This document shows, one piece after another, positions 56,168-64,000 of a stretch of 64,000 nucleotides of DNA. The notes below the pieces were generated by a model, which saw nothing but the letters and a program-made list of their open reading frames with translations, did not search any database and had not been told where the DNA came from. Position 1 is the first letter of the stretch, and each line of letters begins with the position of its first letter. Source of the DNA: Allodiplogaster sudhausi. Lineage: Eukaryota; Nematoda; Chromadorea; Rhabditida; Diplogasteridae. The stretch spans positions 1,017,001-1,081,000 of the forward strand of contig CALZFC010000078.1 in assembly GCA_945643635.1 (NCBI GenBank), written 5' to 3'. The translations under genes and the position numbers were made by a program.

Positions 56168-59100
56168 TCAAAAAGTAATTACAAACATAAATTTTTTATT
56201 GTTGACAAACGCGGCCAGTGTCGGGTGCAATGGTCCTTCCGCTAGAAGAATGTTTGGTAGCGGGCGTGCTTTAAAGCATCTTAGTTTGAGGTAGACATTC
56301 GATCTGGACCACCGAGAGGTGTGTCCTAAACCATAAATTTTGGAACGGCTCCGCTTTGGCGGGGACAACAATTTCATTTGAAATATGTTTTTATTTAATT
56401 CGTAAAAGAATGTTTTTAGTATTTCAAAATCAGTTTAAAAAATAAATTTGTGATTGTTGATTAACGCTGCCAGTGTGGACGATCAGGACCAACGAGAGGT
56501 GTGTCCTAAACCATAAATTTTGGAAAGGCCCCCGCTTAGGCGGGGCCAGCAATTACATTTGAAATATGGCTGAAAAGGACCTCTTATAAGAATTTTGAAC
56601 ATTTCAAAAAGTAATTACAAACATAAATTTGTTATTGTTGACAAACGCGACCAGTGTCGGGTGCAATGGTCCTTCCGCTAGAAGAATGTTTGGTAGTGGG
56701 CGTGCTTTAAAGCATCTTGATTTGATTTAGACATTCGATCTGGACAACCGAGAGGTGAGTCTTAAACCCTAAATTTTGGAAAGGCTTCGCTTAGGCGGGG
56801 CCAACAATTATATTTGAAATATGTTTTTCTTTAATTCGTAAAAGAATGTTTTTAGTATTTCAAAATCAGTTTAAAAAATAAATTTGTGATTGTTGATTAA
56901 CGCTGCCAGTGTGGACGATCAGGACCAACGAGAGGTGTGTCCTAAACCATAAATTTTGGAAAGGCTTCGCTTAGGCGGGGCCAACAATTATATTTGAAAT
57001 ATGTCTGAAAAGGATCTCTTATAAGAATTTTGAATATTTCAAAAAGTAATTACAAACATAAATTTTTTATTGTTGACAAACGCGGCCAGTGTCGGGTGCA
57101 ATGGTCCTTCCGCTAGAAGAATGTTTGGTAGCGGGCGTGCTTTAAAGCATCTTAGTTTGAGGTAGACATTCGATCTGGACCACCGAGAGGTGTGTCCTAA
57201 ACCATAAATTTTGGAACGGCTCCGCTTTGGCGGGGACAACAATTTCATTTGAAATATGTTTTTATTTAATTCGTAAAAGAATGTTTTTAGTATTTCAAAA
57301 TCAGTTTAAAAAATAAATTTGTGATTGTTGATTAACGCTGCCAGTGTGGACGATCAGGACCAACGAGAGGTGTGTCCTAAACCATAAATTTTGGAAAGGC
57401 TTCGCTTAGGCGGGGCCAACAATTACATTTGAAATATGTTTTTCTTTGATTCGTAAAAGAATGTTTTTAGTATTTCAAAATCAGTTAAAAAAATAAATTT
57501 GTGATTGTTGATTAACGCTGCCAGTGTGGACGATCAGGACCAACGAGAGGTGTGTCCTAAGACATAAATTTTGGAAAGGCCCCCGCTTAGGCGGGGCCAG
57601 CAATTACATTTGAAATATGGCTGAAAAGGATCTCTTATAAGAATTTTGAATATTTCAAAAAGTAATTACAAACATAAATTTTTTATTGTTGACAAACGCG
57701 GCCAGTGTCGGGTGCAATGGTCCTTCCGCTAGAAGAATGTTTGGTAGCGGGCGTGCTTTAAAGCATCTTAGTTTGAGGTAGACATTCGATCTGGACCACC
57801 GAGAGGTGTGTCCTAAACCATAAATTTTGGAACGGCTCCGCTTTGGCGGGGACAACAATTTCATTTGAAATATGTTTTTATTTAATTCGTAAAAGAATGT
57901 TTTTAGTATTTCAAAATCAGTTTAAAAAATAAATTTGTGATTGTTGATTAACGCTGCCAGTGTGGACGATCAGGACCAACGAGAGGTGTGTCCTAAACCA
58001 TAAATTTTGGAAAGGCCCCCGCTTAGGCGGGGCCAGCAATTACATTTGAAATATGGCTGAAAAGGACCTCTTATAAGAATTTTGAACATTTCAAAAAGTA
58101 ATTACAAACATAAATTTTTTATTGTTGACAAACGCGACCAGTGTCGGGTGCAATGGTCCTTCCGCTAGAAGAATGTTTGGTAGTGGGCGTGCTTTAAAGC
58201 ATCTTGATTTGATTTAGACATTCGATCTGGACAACCGAGAGGTGAGTCTTAAACCCTAAATTTTGGAAAGGCTTCGCTTAGGCGGGGCCAACAATTATAT
58301 TTGAAATATGTCTGAAAAGGATCTCTTATAAGAATTTTGAATATTTCAAAAAGTAATTACAAACATAAATTTTTTATTGTTGACAAACGCGGCCAGTGTC
58401 GGGTGCAATGGTCCTTCCGCTAGAAGAATGTTTGGTAGCGGGCGTGCTTTAAAGCATCTTAGTTTGAGGTAGACATTCGATCTGGACCACCGAGAGGTGT
58501 GTCCTAAACCATAAATTTTGGAACGGCTCCGCTTTGGCGGGGACAACAATTTCATTTGAAATATGTTTTTATTTAATTCGTAAAAGAATGTTTTTAGTAT
58601 TTCAAAATCAGTTTAAAAAATAAATTTGTGATTGTTGATTAACGCTGCCAGTGTGGACGATCAGGACCAACGAGAGGTGTGTCCTAAACCATAAATTTTG
58701 GAAAGGCCCCCGCTTAGGCGGGGCCAGCAATTACATTTGAAATATGGCTGAAAAGGACCTCTTATAAGAATTTTGAACATTTCAAAAAGTAATTACAAAC
58801 ATAAATTTTTTATTGTTGACAAACGCGACCAGTGTCGGGTGCAATGGTCCTTCCGCTAGAAGAATGTTTGGTAGTGGGCGTGCTTTAAAGCATCTTGATT
58901 TGATTTAGACATTCGATCTGGACAACCGAGAGGTGAGTCTTAAACCCTAAATTTTGGAAAGGCTTCGCTTAGGCGGGGCCAACAATTATATTTGAAATAT
59001 GTTTTTCTTTAATTCGTAAAAGAATGTTTTTAGTATTTCAAAATCAGTTTAAAAAATAAATTTGTGATTGTTGATTAACGCTGCCAGTGTGGACGATCAG

Positions 59101-59343
59101 GACCAACGAGAGGTGTGTCCTAAACCATAAATTTTGGAAAGGCTTCGCTTAGGCGGGGCCAACAATTACATTTGAAATATGTTTTTCTTTGATTCGTAAA
59201 AGAATGTTTTTAGTATTTCAAAATCAGTTAAAAAAATAAATTTGTGATTGTTGATTAACGCTGCCAGTGTGGACGATCAGGACCAACGAGAGGTGTGTCC
59301 TAAGACATAAATTTTGGAAAGGCCCCCGCTTAGGCGGGGCCAG

Positions 59344-59476
59344 CAATTACATTTGAAATATGGCTGAAAAGGATCTCTTATAAGAATTTTGAATATTTCA
59401 AAAAGTAATTACAAACATAAATTTTTTATTGTTGACAAACGCGGCCAGTGTCGGGTGCAATGGTCCTTGGCGCTAG
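59344..59476. repeat. Right edge of the satellite: last, truncated A monomer
   Basis: The last monomer starts at 59,344 and follows the A sequence to GGTCCTT at 59,468. It then departs (GGCGCTAGG where A has CCGCTAGAA). The short GCTAG similarity leaves the break point uncertain by a few bases. Confidence 0.85.
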
Positions 59477-59730
59477 GTCGTTTGAGAACCGCCGGATGAG
59501 ACCACCCCGGATGAGAACTTTGGCCGGTCTGATGAGAACCGACCGCAATGAGAACCAAGCGGATGAGAACCAAGTAGATGAGAACCAAGCAGATGAGAAC
59601 CGACCGCAATGAGAACCCAGCAGATGAGAACCAAGCAAATGAGAACCAAGCAGATGAGAACCGACCGTGATAAGAATCGCCCAGCTGACAGGGATGAGAT
59701 CAGAGCAGAAAACACAAATTTTAGGTTTGC
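59477..59730. repeat. Degenerate ~15-bp repeats (ATGAGAACCAAGC type)
   Basis: ATGAGAACC recurs about every 15-16 bases between roughly 59,500 and 59,660, followed alternately by AAGCRG-like or GACCGCA-like tails. From 59,660 to 59,730 the repeat fades into less regular sequence. The ATGAGAACC word is the same one that opens the 42-bp repeat to the right, so the two arrays are related. Confidence 0.8.
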
Positions 59731-60430
59731 CCCGGATGAGAACCGAGCGGGAAATATCGTTTCCGGGTATCTACCAGATGAGAATCGAGCGGGAAATTTC
59801 GTTTCCGGAAACGTACCGGATGAGAACCAAGCGGGAAATCTTGTTTTCGGGAATGTCCCGGATGAGAACCAAGCGATAAAAGTTGTTTTCGGGTATGTCC
59901 CGGATGAGAACCAAGCGGGAAAAGTTGTTTTCGGGCATGTCCCGGATGAGAACCAAGCGGGAAAAGTTGTTTTCGGGCAAGTCCCGGATGAGAACTAAGC
60001 GGGAAAAGTTGTCTTCGGGTATGTCCCGGATGAAAAACAAGTGGGAAAAGTTGTTTTCATGTATGTCCCGGATGAGAACCAAGCGGGAAAAGTTGTCTTC
60101 GGGTATGTCCCGGATGAGAACCAAGCGGGAAAAGTTGTTTTCGGGCATGTCCCGGATGAGAACCAAGGGTGAAAAGTTGTTTTCGGGCATGTCCCGGATG
60201 AGAACCAAGCGGGAAAAGTTGTTTTCGGGTATGTCCCAGATGAGAACCAAGCGGGAAAAGTTGTTTTCGGGCATGTCCCGGATGAGAACCGAGTGCTAAA
60301 TATCGTTTCCGGGAATGTACCGGATGAGAACTGAGCTGAAAAGTTCATTTCTAGGTTTGTCCCGGATCAGAACCTAGGCGGAAAGTCCATGTTTGCCCGG
60401 AATAGAACCGAGCGGGAAAAGTTATTTTTA
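59731..60430. repeat. 42-bp minisatellite, about 16 units
   Basis: Units begin with CCCGGATGAGAACC and contain AAGCGGGAAAAGTTGTTTTC. They start at 59,731 and every 42 bases to 60,361 with no indel (15 intervals). The next unit is 35 bases, and the last, at 60,396, fades near 60,430. Units at the left end are more diverged than those in the middle. Because 42 is divisible by three, several frames on both strands are open for more than 100 codons. The plus frame with a 14-residue PDENQAGKVVFG repeat has stops at about 59,996 and 60,174. I see no independent sign of coding. Confidence 0.93.
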
Positions 60431-60829
60431 ACGCATGAGAGAGAAATGAAATGATGTCTAGTGGTGTCCCGATGACAATAACAAAACGTGCTGATCCCAT
60501 TTCATGCCATCATTCACAAATATATTTTCACTCAGACTACGGCTCCCGTTATTATGTTACTAACACAGAGCAGAATCGATTTAGCACATCGAGTATGAAT
60601 CGTATCATAATACTTGCACCACAAAAATGACTGAAATACAAGAAAAGAGATTCAATCCACAGCCAATCACATGATATATCTGAATAATTGGTATACTTCA
60701 CATGAACAAAAACACAGAGAATTATTAGATATGTAGTAAGCAGGAAAAACAAGGTGTTTAATTAGTAAAAGACGATTAATTTTTTGAAAAATATTTCTGC
60801 GAACCTTTTCTGCGAGTTGATCAAGAGTC
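60431..60829. other. Non-repetitive spacer downstream of the MULE gene
   Basis: This AT-rich single-copy sequence lies between the minisatellite and the stop codon of the MULE gene. The longest open frame is 66 codons on the minus strand (60,552-60,752), with only a TTG start and no recognisable content. The stretch should contain the gene's 3' UTR and, if this is a transposon, one terminal inverted repeat. I cannot identify that repeat without the other end. Confidence 0.6.
60757..60763 (-). terminator. Possible polyadenylation signal variant for the MULE gene
   Basis: AATTAAA on the minus strand lies about 70 bases past the stop codon of the transposase gene. It is one change from AATAAA, in an AT-rich region where such matches are frequent, so support is weak. 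Confidence 0.22.
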
Positions 60830-63360
60830 TTATTTTCTCAACACAGAACTCAGCTGATCTAAGAGAGCCGCATACTTAGTAAAGGGGGTAAGGAGAACTC
60901 GCTTCAGCTTCTCGTTCTTCTCCGACTCCGCAGACTTGCGCGCTCCTTAGAGCATAAACTTTACTCAACAAAGAGAGAAATGTTTTGGTATGCCTAATAT
61001 AAGCATATTTGTGCCCAACAACTCAATGGAGATTGCTTACCACGTACACCTGCGACATTGTGGGGAGCAGCTGTATCTTGTCGCACTTTCTCCTCCTCCA
61101 GCTGAACTGCGTACACCGCTCTAGATGGGCGCACCTTTCTACCTCGTGACAAATCGCAGCGGGCAACAGCCTGGAAAACATGTATCGGTATAATTTCATT
61201 TAGCATGAATGCAATCCTGCTAAATTACAGTACGTTCCAAAACAGTAAAGAAGATAAGACCAGTTTTGTTTTATTAACTACCCATCATTGTGAGCCGTAA
61301 AGAAAACTAACCCCGAATTGGAGATGAAAAGATTCTTTGCTGTTGTTGCAGCGAGGATCCCCATTCAATGTTGTGCTGTAGATGCTCCATGACTCAGGAG
61401 AGAACCTGATATTATTACTCGTTTACTCTTACAATTAGTGTTTTCATGAAGAACATTTTGGGAAACACAACTTAGATAATCGGTGAGTACTGTAACCTTG
61501 CCGCTGAGTTTTGGCTGCCGATATAAGTCCGCTCATGATAGTCCAGAAGAGCTGTAAAAAATTTAAGTATATTTCGTACAAACGCTCTTATACCTAGAAT
61601 GCACTGAACTCCTTACCATCGGCACTCGCTGGAGAATCCGCCTTAATCGCATAAAATGCGTCCGGAATGAGGTACGGTGGGAGCAGTGGAAGAACTAGCA
61701 ATCGTCTATAGCACGTGAGCAATGGTCCAATCTAAGAAAAAAATTATAACACCCATTTGAGCTTTTGGTAAATAGCAATTATACGAAAATTACCAGTTGA
61801 GTGAGGAGATGAAGTGAAGCAGCCTTCTTTCGCAGATTCTGATTCTTGTGGAAATAACACAAGCGAAACTCGACTGCTGGGAAATACAGCTTTAACGCAG
61901 CCCGTGGAGAGATCTCATAGTCTAAAAAATTCAGCTGTAATTCTTTTTGCAGCGAAAATGCTAGATTATTTTGGAACAATGCGTCAGGATCTCATAAATA
62001 AAGGGGGTAAACTATACTTAACCAACCAGAGTATATACGTGATACGCTCCAGTTGGCGAGAGAAGGGTCTTGTCTCAATCTCACAATGACGCGATCGTAA
62101 TCCGCTGTAGGGAAAAGCCCCGCCCGGTTGCCTGCCATGAATACCACCACGGCAAGGAAAAACTTGTCTCGTTTCTTAAAGAAAACAAATTATCGCACCC
62201 TTTAACAAAATAAACCTCAGAAGTACTTTGTCTGTACTATAACAAAAATATTTACGCGGGCATGCATCGTCCAAATGAGATCGAATCCCTCTGGTGCTGC
62301 TTCGAAAGTTGCATCGATAGAGATCTGAGCACAGCATAATCATGTTAAAGATGTCACAAATAAACATGTGTAATCTTATTAAAATCTTATGCTAATAGGG
62401 ACAATGGAGAAGAAGTAATTATGAAATAGTTTCGGTAAAACAAAAGGCTTACTTCTTTTGTTTCGGCTAGGATTTGCAATTGTGCGTCAGAAGCAAATAT
62501 CACAAATCTCTTCGAATCCGCAGCCCCAGAGTCATGGAGCAGCATTCGATCTCCTGCTAAAGAACAAGGACTTTTCAACTAACAACAAAACGAGATAATT
62601 TTATTTTTAAGCGTAAAATCACTGGAATCTAATAAATAAAAGTAAAACTAGAACTATGAAAAATACAACTAGAAATAAAATTGACAGAATGTCGAGGCGA
62701 ATTTTCCGTAGAAAGAGAATGGCGAAGTGTCAGCAAGGATTTCATCGCCATCACGAGGTCTCGCTCTTAGATAGCACTTCCTTAACGCCTCATCGGTACC
62801 TAATAATAGCACAGTTATACTACTCAGCGTACAGTCTGACAAAAAAAAACGGAAAAACTTTAGCAAAGTTGTAAGTTCATCGCCAACAGAATGAGAATCA
62901 TATTAGGAATAAAATGTGAGAAACATATTGTGACAATTCGTGGGCTACTAACCAATTACATCAAGGGCTGCCACTGATAGGCCAGCTTTTGCTAAGACGA
63001 TAGCTTCTCGTGGCTTTAGAAGTGTTGATTGCGCTTTGCGGGTAAGCTCACGCCGCGCAACAGTCGCCTTATAAAGCAAGCGATTTGGATATGTTTAAAA
63101 ACTAGCTAAGCATAGTCAATGAAACAAAAATAAAGGATGCAAAATAGGACAAATGAAACCTCCGCAGCTGAGTCGTCAGGGAGATGCGAATGTGTTCCAT
63201 GAACAGAAATCTGTTTAGATGGTCGAAAATATGCCGTTGCATCGCAGCCCGCCTTCCTCTTCAAGCAGTGAAGCAGCAAAGAGCCATCACGAAGAGTCTT
63301 CTTCTTATTGAAAAGATTGCCATCTTTTGAGAAAACCTCCGCAGGTTTTCCTCGAGGCAT
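60830..63360 (-). CDS. MULE (Mutator-like) transposase, 12 exons, 472 residues
   Basis: Exons in transcript order: 63360-63160, 63067-62953, 62835-62686, 62556-62453, 62324-62256, 62174-62046, 61934-61794, 61731-61617, 61551-61497, 61405-61312, 61170-61041, 60945-60830. All 11 introns are GT-AG, 62-141 nt, and phases agree (0,1,1,0,0,0,0,1,2,0,1). The total is 1,419 nt ending in TAA with no internal stop. The third donor (GTCAAT) is the least certain. Residues 10-59 look like a FLYWCH finger (C32, C39, H57, H59) in which the aromatic YW pair is replaced. The MULE core follows: LLHDSG at ~160, IDATF with D194, LDYE with D261, LCYFH with C282 and H285, and PRCNNSKESFH with E384 as the likely third catalytic residue. 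The C-terminus is basic, then ends in a short helix-like tail. In the family, this enzyme cuts and joins transposon ends in the nucleus. The start at ATG 63,360 follows a possible acceptor (TTTTTCTAAG), so upstream exons are possible. Whether it is a mobile or a domesticated copy is unknown. Confidence 0.88.
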
Positions 63361-63712
63361 CTTAGAAAAAGTATTCAAATGGTACGAAGGTATAGCGATC
63401 TCATAGATATATGCTCCTACTCAATATTAGTTGTCAATCTTTTTGAGGGTAGAATAAACATTCTGGAATATGTTTTCGGTTTTCCTCATAATTTTTATCA
63501 CCAACGAAATCTTGCAGGAAATTCTTTCTTATCTTAATCATAACATAACCTCAAAGGATTAACAAATGTCAAAAGCACATGCCAGAATCTTGCCTTTACA
63601 CGCTCCAGTACTCGAGTTAATAATTTAGATTTATAGTGAATTAAATAATTTAAGTATAAAGAACGCGAAACATCTACGGAAACTTCAAATATTTATTGTT
63701 AGGTTAACACAC
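63361..63712. other. AT-rich region upstream of the first confident MULE exon
   Basis: No convincing coding sequence is present. On the minus strand it would be either an intron between the possible upstream exons and the MULE coding exon, or promoter and 5' UTR. A TTTTTCTAAG acceptor-like site lies directly before the ATG at 63,360, and ATATTCCAG occurs near 63,460. Confidence 0.5.
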
Positions 63713-63993
63713 CTTGAGACACCGAGATTTGGTGACTGCCTCAATACGACCAAACTGCTTCGTTCAGCCCCTTCTGTACTTCTGGTCCTGAAATACAAAA
63801 ATAACAATTTAATTACACCAAACAAACACATTAAAAATAGAATAGAAGACGATATACCACGATTGTTCTTTAAAAAAATGGCACCACATTGCGCAAGCAG
63901 GTTTACAAGCTGTTCCGTGCAAGTTACATAATAGGGCGCAGCTGTAGTGCGATTCAAAAGTGATGTGAGTGATGATTTGAAATGGGAGAGCAT
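63713..63993 (-). other. Possible upstream exons (63993-63858 and 63787-63713), coding status unresolved
   Basis: On the minus strand an ATG at 63,993 opens 45 codons that end at a GTATAT donor (intron from 63,857). A good acceptor, TATTTCAG, precedes 63,787, and a donor, AAG-GTGTGT, follows 63,713. Joining the two exons in the ATG frame meets TGA after about 15 codons. The second exon's last frame would join the MULE exon at 63,360 in phase 0, but it has a stop near its own beginning. The exons may therefore be 5' UTR of the MULE transcript, part of another gene running beyond 64,000, or not exons. No protein family was recognised. Confidence 0.3.
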
Positions 63994-64000
63994 TTTATTC

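Larger units (their letters stand above)
1..59468. repeat. Satellite DNA array of alternating A (~255 bp) and B (~180 bp) monomers
   Basis: The stretch is a continuous head-to-tail tandem array with no other sequence in it. It already runs at base 1, so the left edge lies outside the window. It stops inside an A monomer near 59,468. Every monomer can be opened at a CAATTACATTTG motif (CAATTTCATTTG in many right-half copies). Monomer A is about 255 bp (245 bp in a tail variant) and B about 180 bp; the commonest arrangement is A-B at about 436 bp. From the lengths I estimate 250-290 monomers, not counted one by one. Copies differ mostly by substitutions and one-base indels. The array is probably pericentromeric, subtelomeric or other heterochromatin; that is inference. 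Minus-strand open frames of 67-69 codons recur in A monomers. They are a by-product of the repeat, and many have only a TTG start. Confidence 0.98.
31582..59468. repeat. Right array domain: A-B dimers with extra tandem B monomers
   Basis: Spacings between equivalent A positions become 436, about 615 (A-B-B) and about 795 (A-B-B-B), so additional B units of about 179 bp are inserted. Most A copies carry the GCTTTGGCGGGGACAAC tail and the CAATTTCATTTG opening, which give a minus-strand frame an ATG. Larger shared units are listed as separate features. Confidence 0.75.

Noticed and set aside
17658..58555. Dozens of near-identical minus-strand open frames of 67-69 codons (some to 107) in A monomers
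   Set aside because: They recur once per A monomer because the repeat recurs. Many have only a TTG start; right-half copies gain an ATG from one tail variant. They are not open in most left-domain copies and have no family likeness.
1..59468. CRISPR array
   Set aside because: The repeats are directly tandem monomers of 180-255 bp with no unique spacers, in a eukaryotic context.
1..59468. Telomere-like words (CCTAAACCCTAAA and TTAGGC) in the monomers
   Set aside because: Each occurs at most once or twice per monomer at a fixed place, as part of the monomer tail and hairpin loop, and not as a telomeric tandem run.
1..59468. Hammerhead ribozyme in the satellite, or around CTGATGAG near 59,529
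   Set aside because: The satellite lacks the CUGAUGA and GAAA core with matching stems. At 59,529 the CTGATGAG word is part of the short repeat and the remaining core is missing.
1..59468. CENP-B box
   Set aside because: The TTCG and CCCG words present do not have the required spacing to the other conserved bases.
59609..60348. Overlapping repeat-protein frames on both strands of the minisatellite (117-167 codons)
   Set aside because: A 42-bp period opens several frames at once. No single frame stays open through the array and no other coding sign is seen. Kept only as a finding about register.
60552..60752. Minus-strand 66-codon frame downstream of the MULE gene
   Set aside because: TTG start, AT-rich composition, no recognisable domain, and it lies where the gene's 3' UTR is expected.
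61814..62089. Plus-strand 91-codon frame
   Set aside because: It lies antisense to two confident MULE exons (61794-61934 and 62046-62174) and the intron between them.
62656..62874. Plus-strand 72-codon frame
   Set aside because: It is antisense to the MULE exon at 62686-62835 and has no recognisable content.

Overview
The window is eukaryotic. About 93% of it (1 to ~59,468) is one uninterrupted satellite array. A small two-stage minisatellite follows (~59,477-60,430), then about 3.5 kb of single-copy DNA holding one intron-rich gene on the minus strand. I infer an animal genome, possibly a nematode. The reasons are short GT-AG introns (62-141 nt) and a Mutator-like (MULE) transposase with an N-terminal FLYWCH-like zinc finger, a combination common in nematodes and arthropods. 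The sequence alone does not fix the species. There is no bacterial-type gene organisation.

Satellite (1 to ~59,468). Two related monomers alternate: A (about 255 bp) and B (about 180 bp). They align along their length, and the size difference is explained by one 75-bp net insertion in A (or deletion in B). Both carry inverted repeats, including an AT-rich pair of arms with the same 51-bp span in each, and a GC-rich hairpin near the monomer end. The array is not uniform. The left third mixes A-A and A-B arrangements and carries a left-specific tail variant. The middle is a regular A-B dimer of about 436 bp. The right half has extra B monomers inserted in tandem and is built from higher-order repeats of about 1,052, 1,667, 1,741, 2,102 and 2,794 bp. 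Some A monomers carry poly-G runs, and two truncation junctions are visible.

Minisatellite (59,477-60,430). Degenerate repeats of about 15 bp lead into a 42-bp repeat. The 42-bp repeat keeps exact register for 15 consecutive intervals. Because 42 is a multiple of 3, long open frames appear on both strands; I do not regard them as genes without further evidence.

MULE gene (60,830-63,360, minus strand). Twelve exons with phase-consistent GT-AG introns join into a 472-residue transposase-like protein with no internal stop. It has a FLYWCH-like finger, both catalytic aspartates and a plausible catalytic glutamate. Two further possible exons lie upstream (63,713-63,993) but do not join in frame. 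They may be 5' UTR or part of another gene. The gene could be a live transposon next to heterochromatin, or a domesticated copy.
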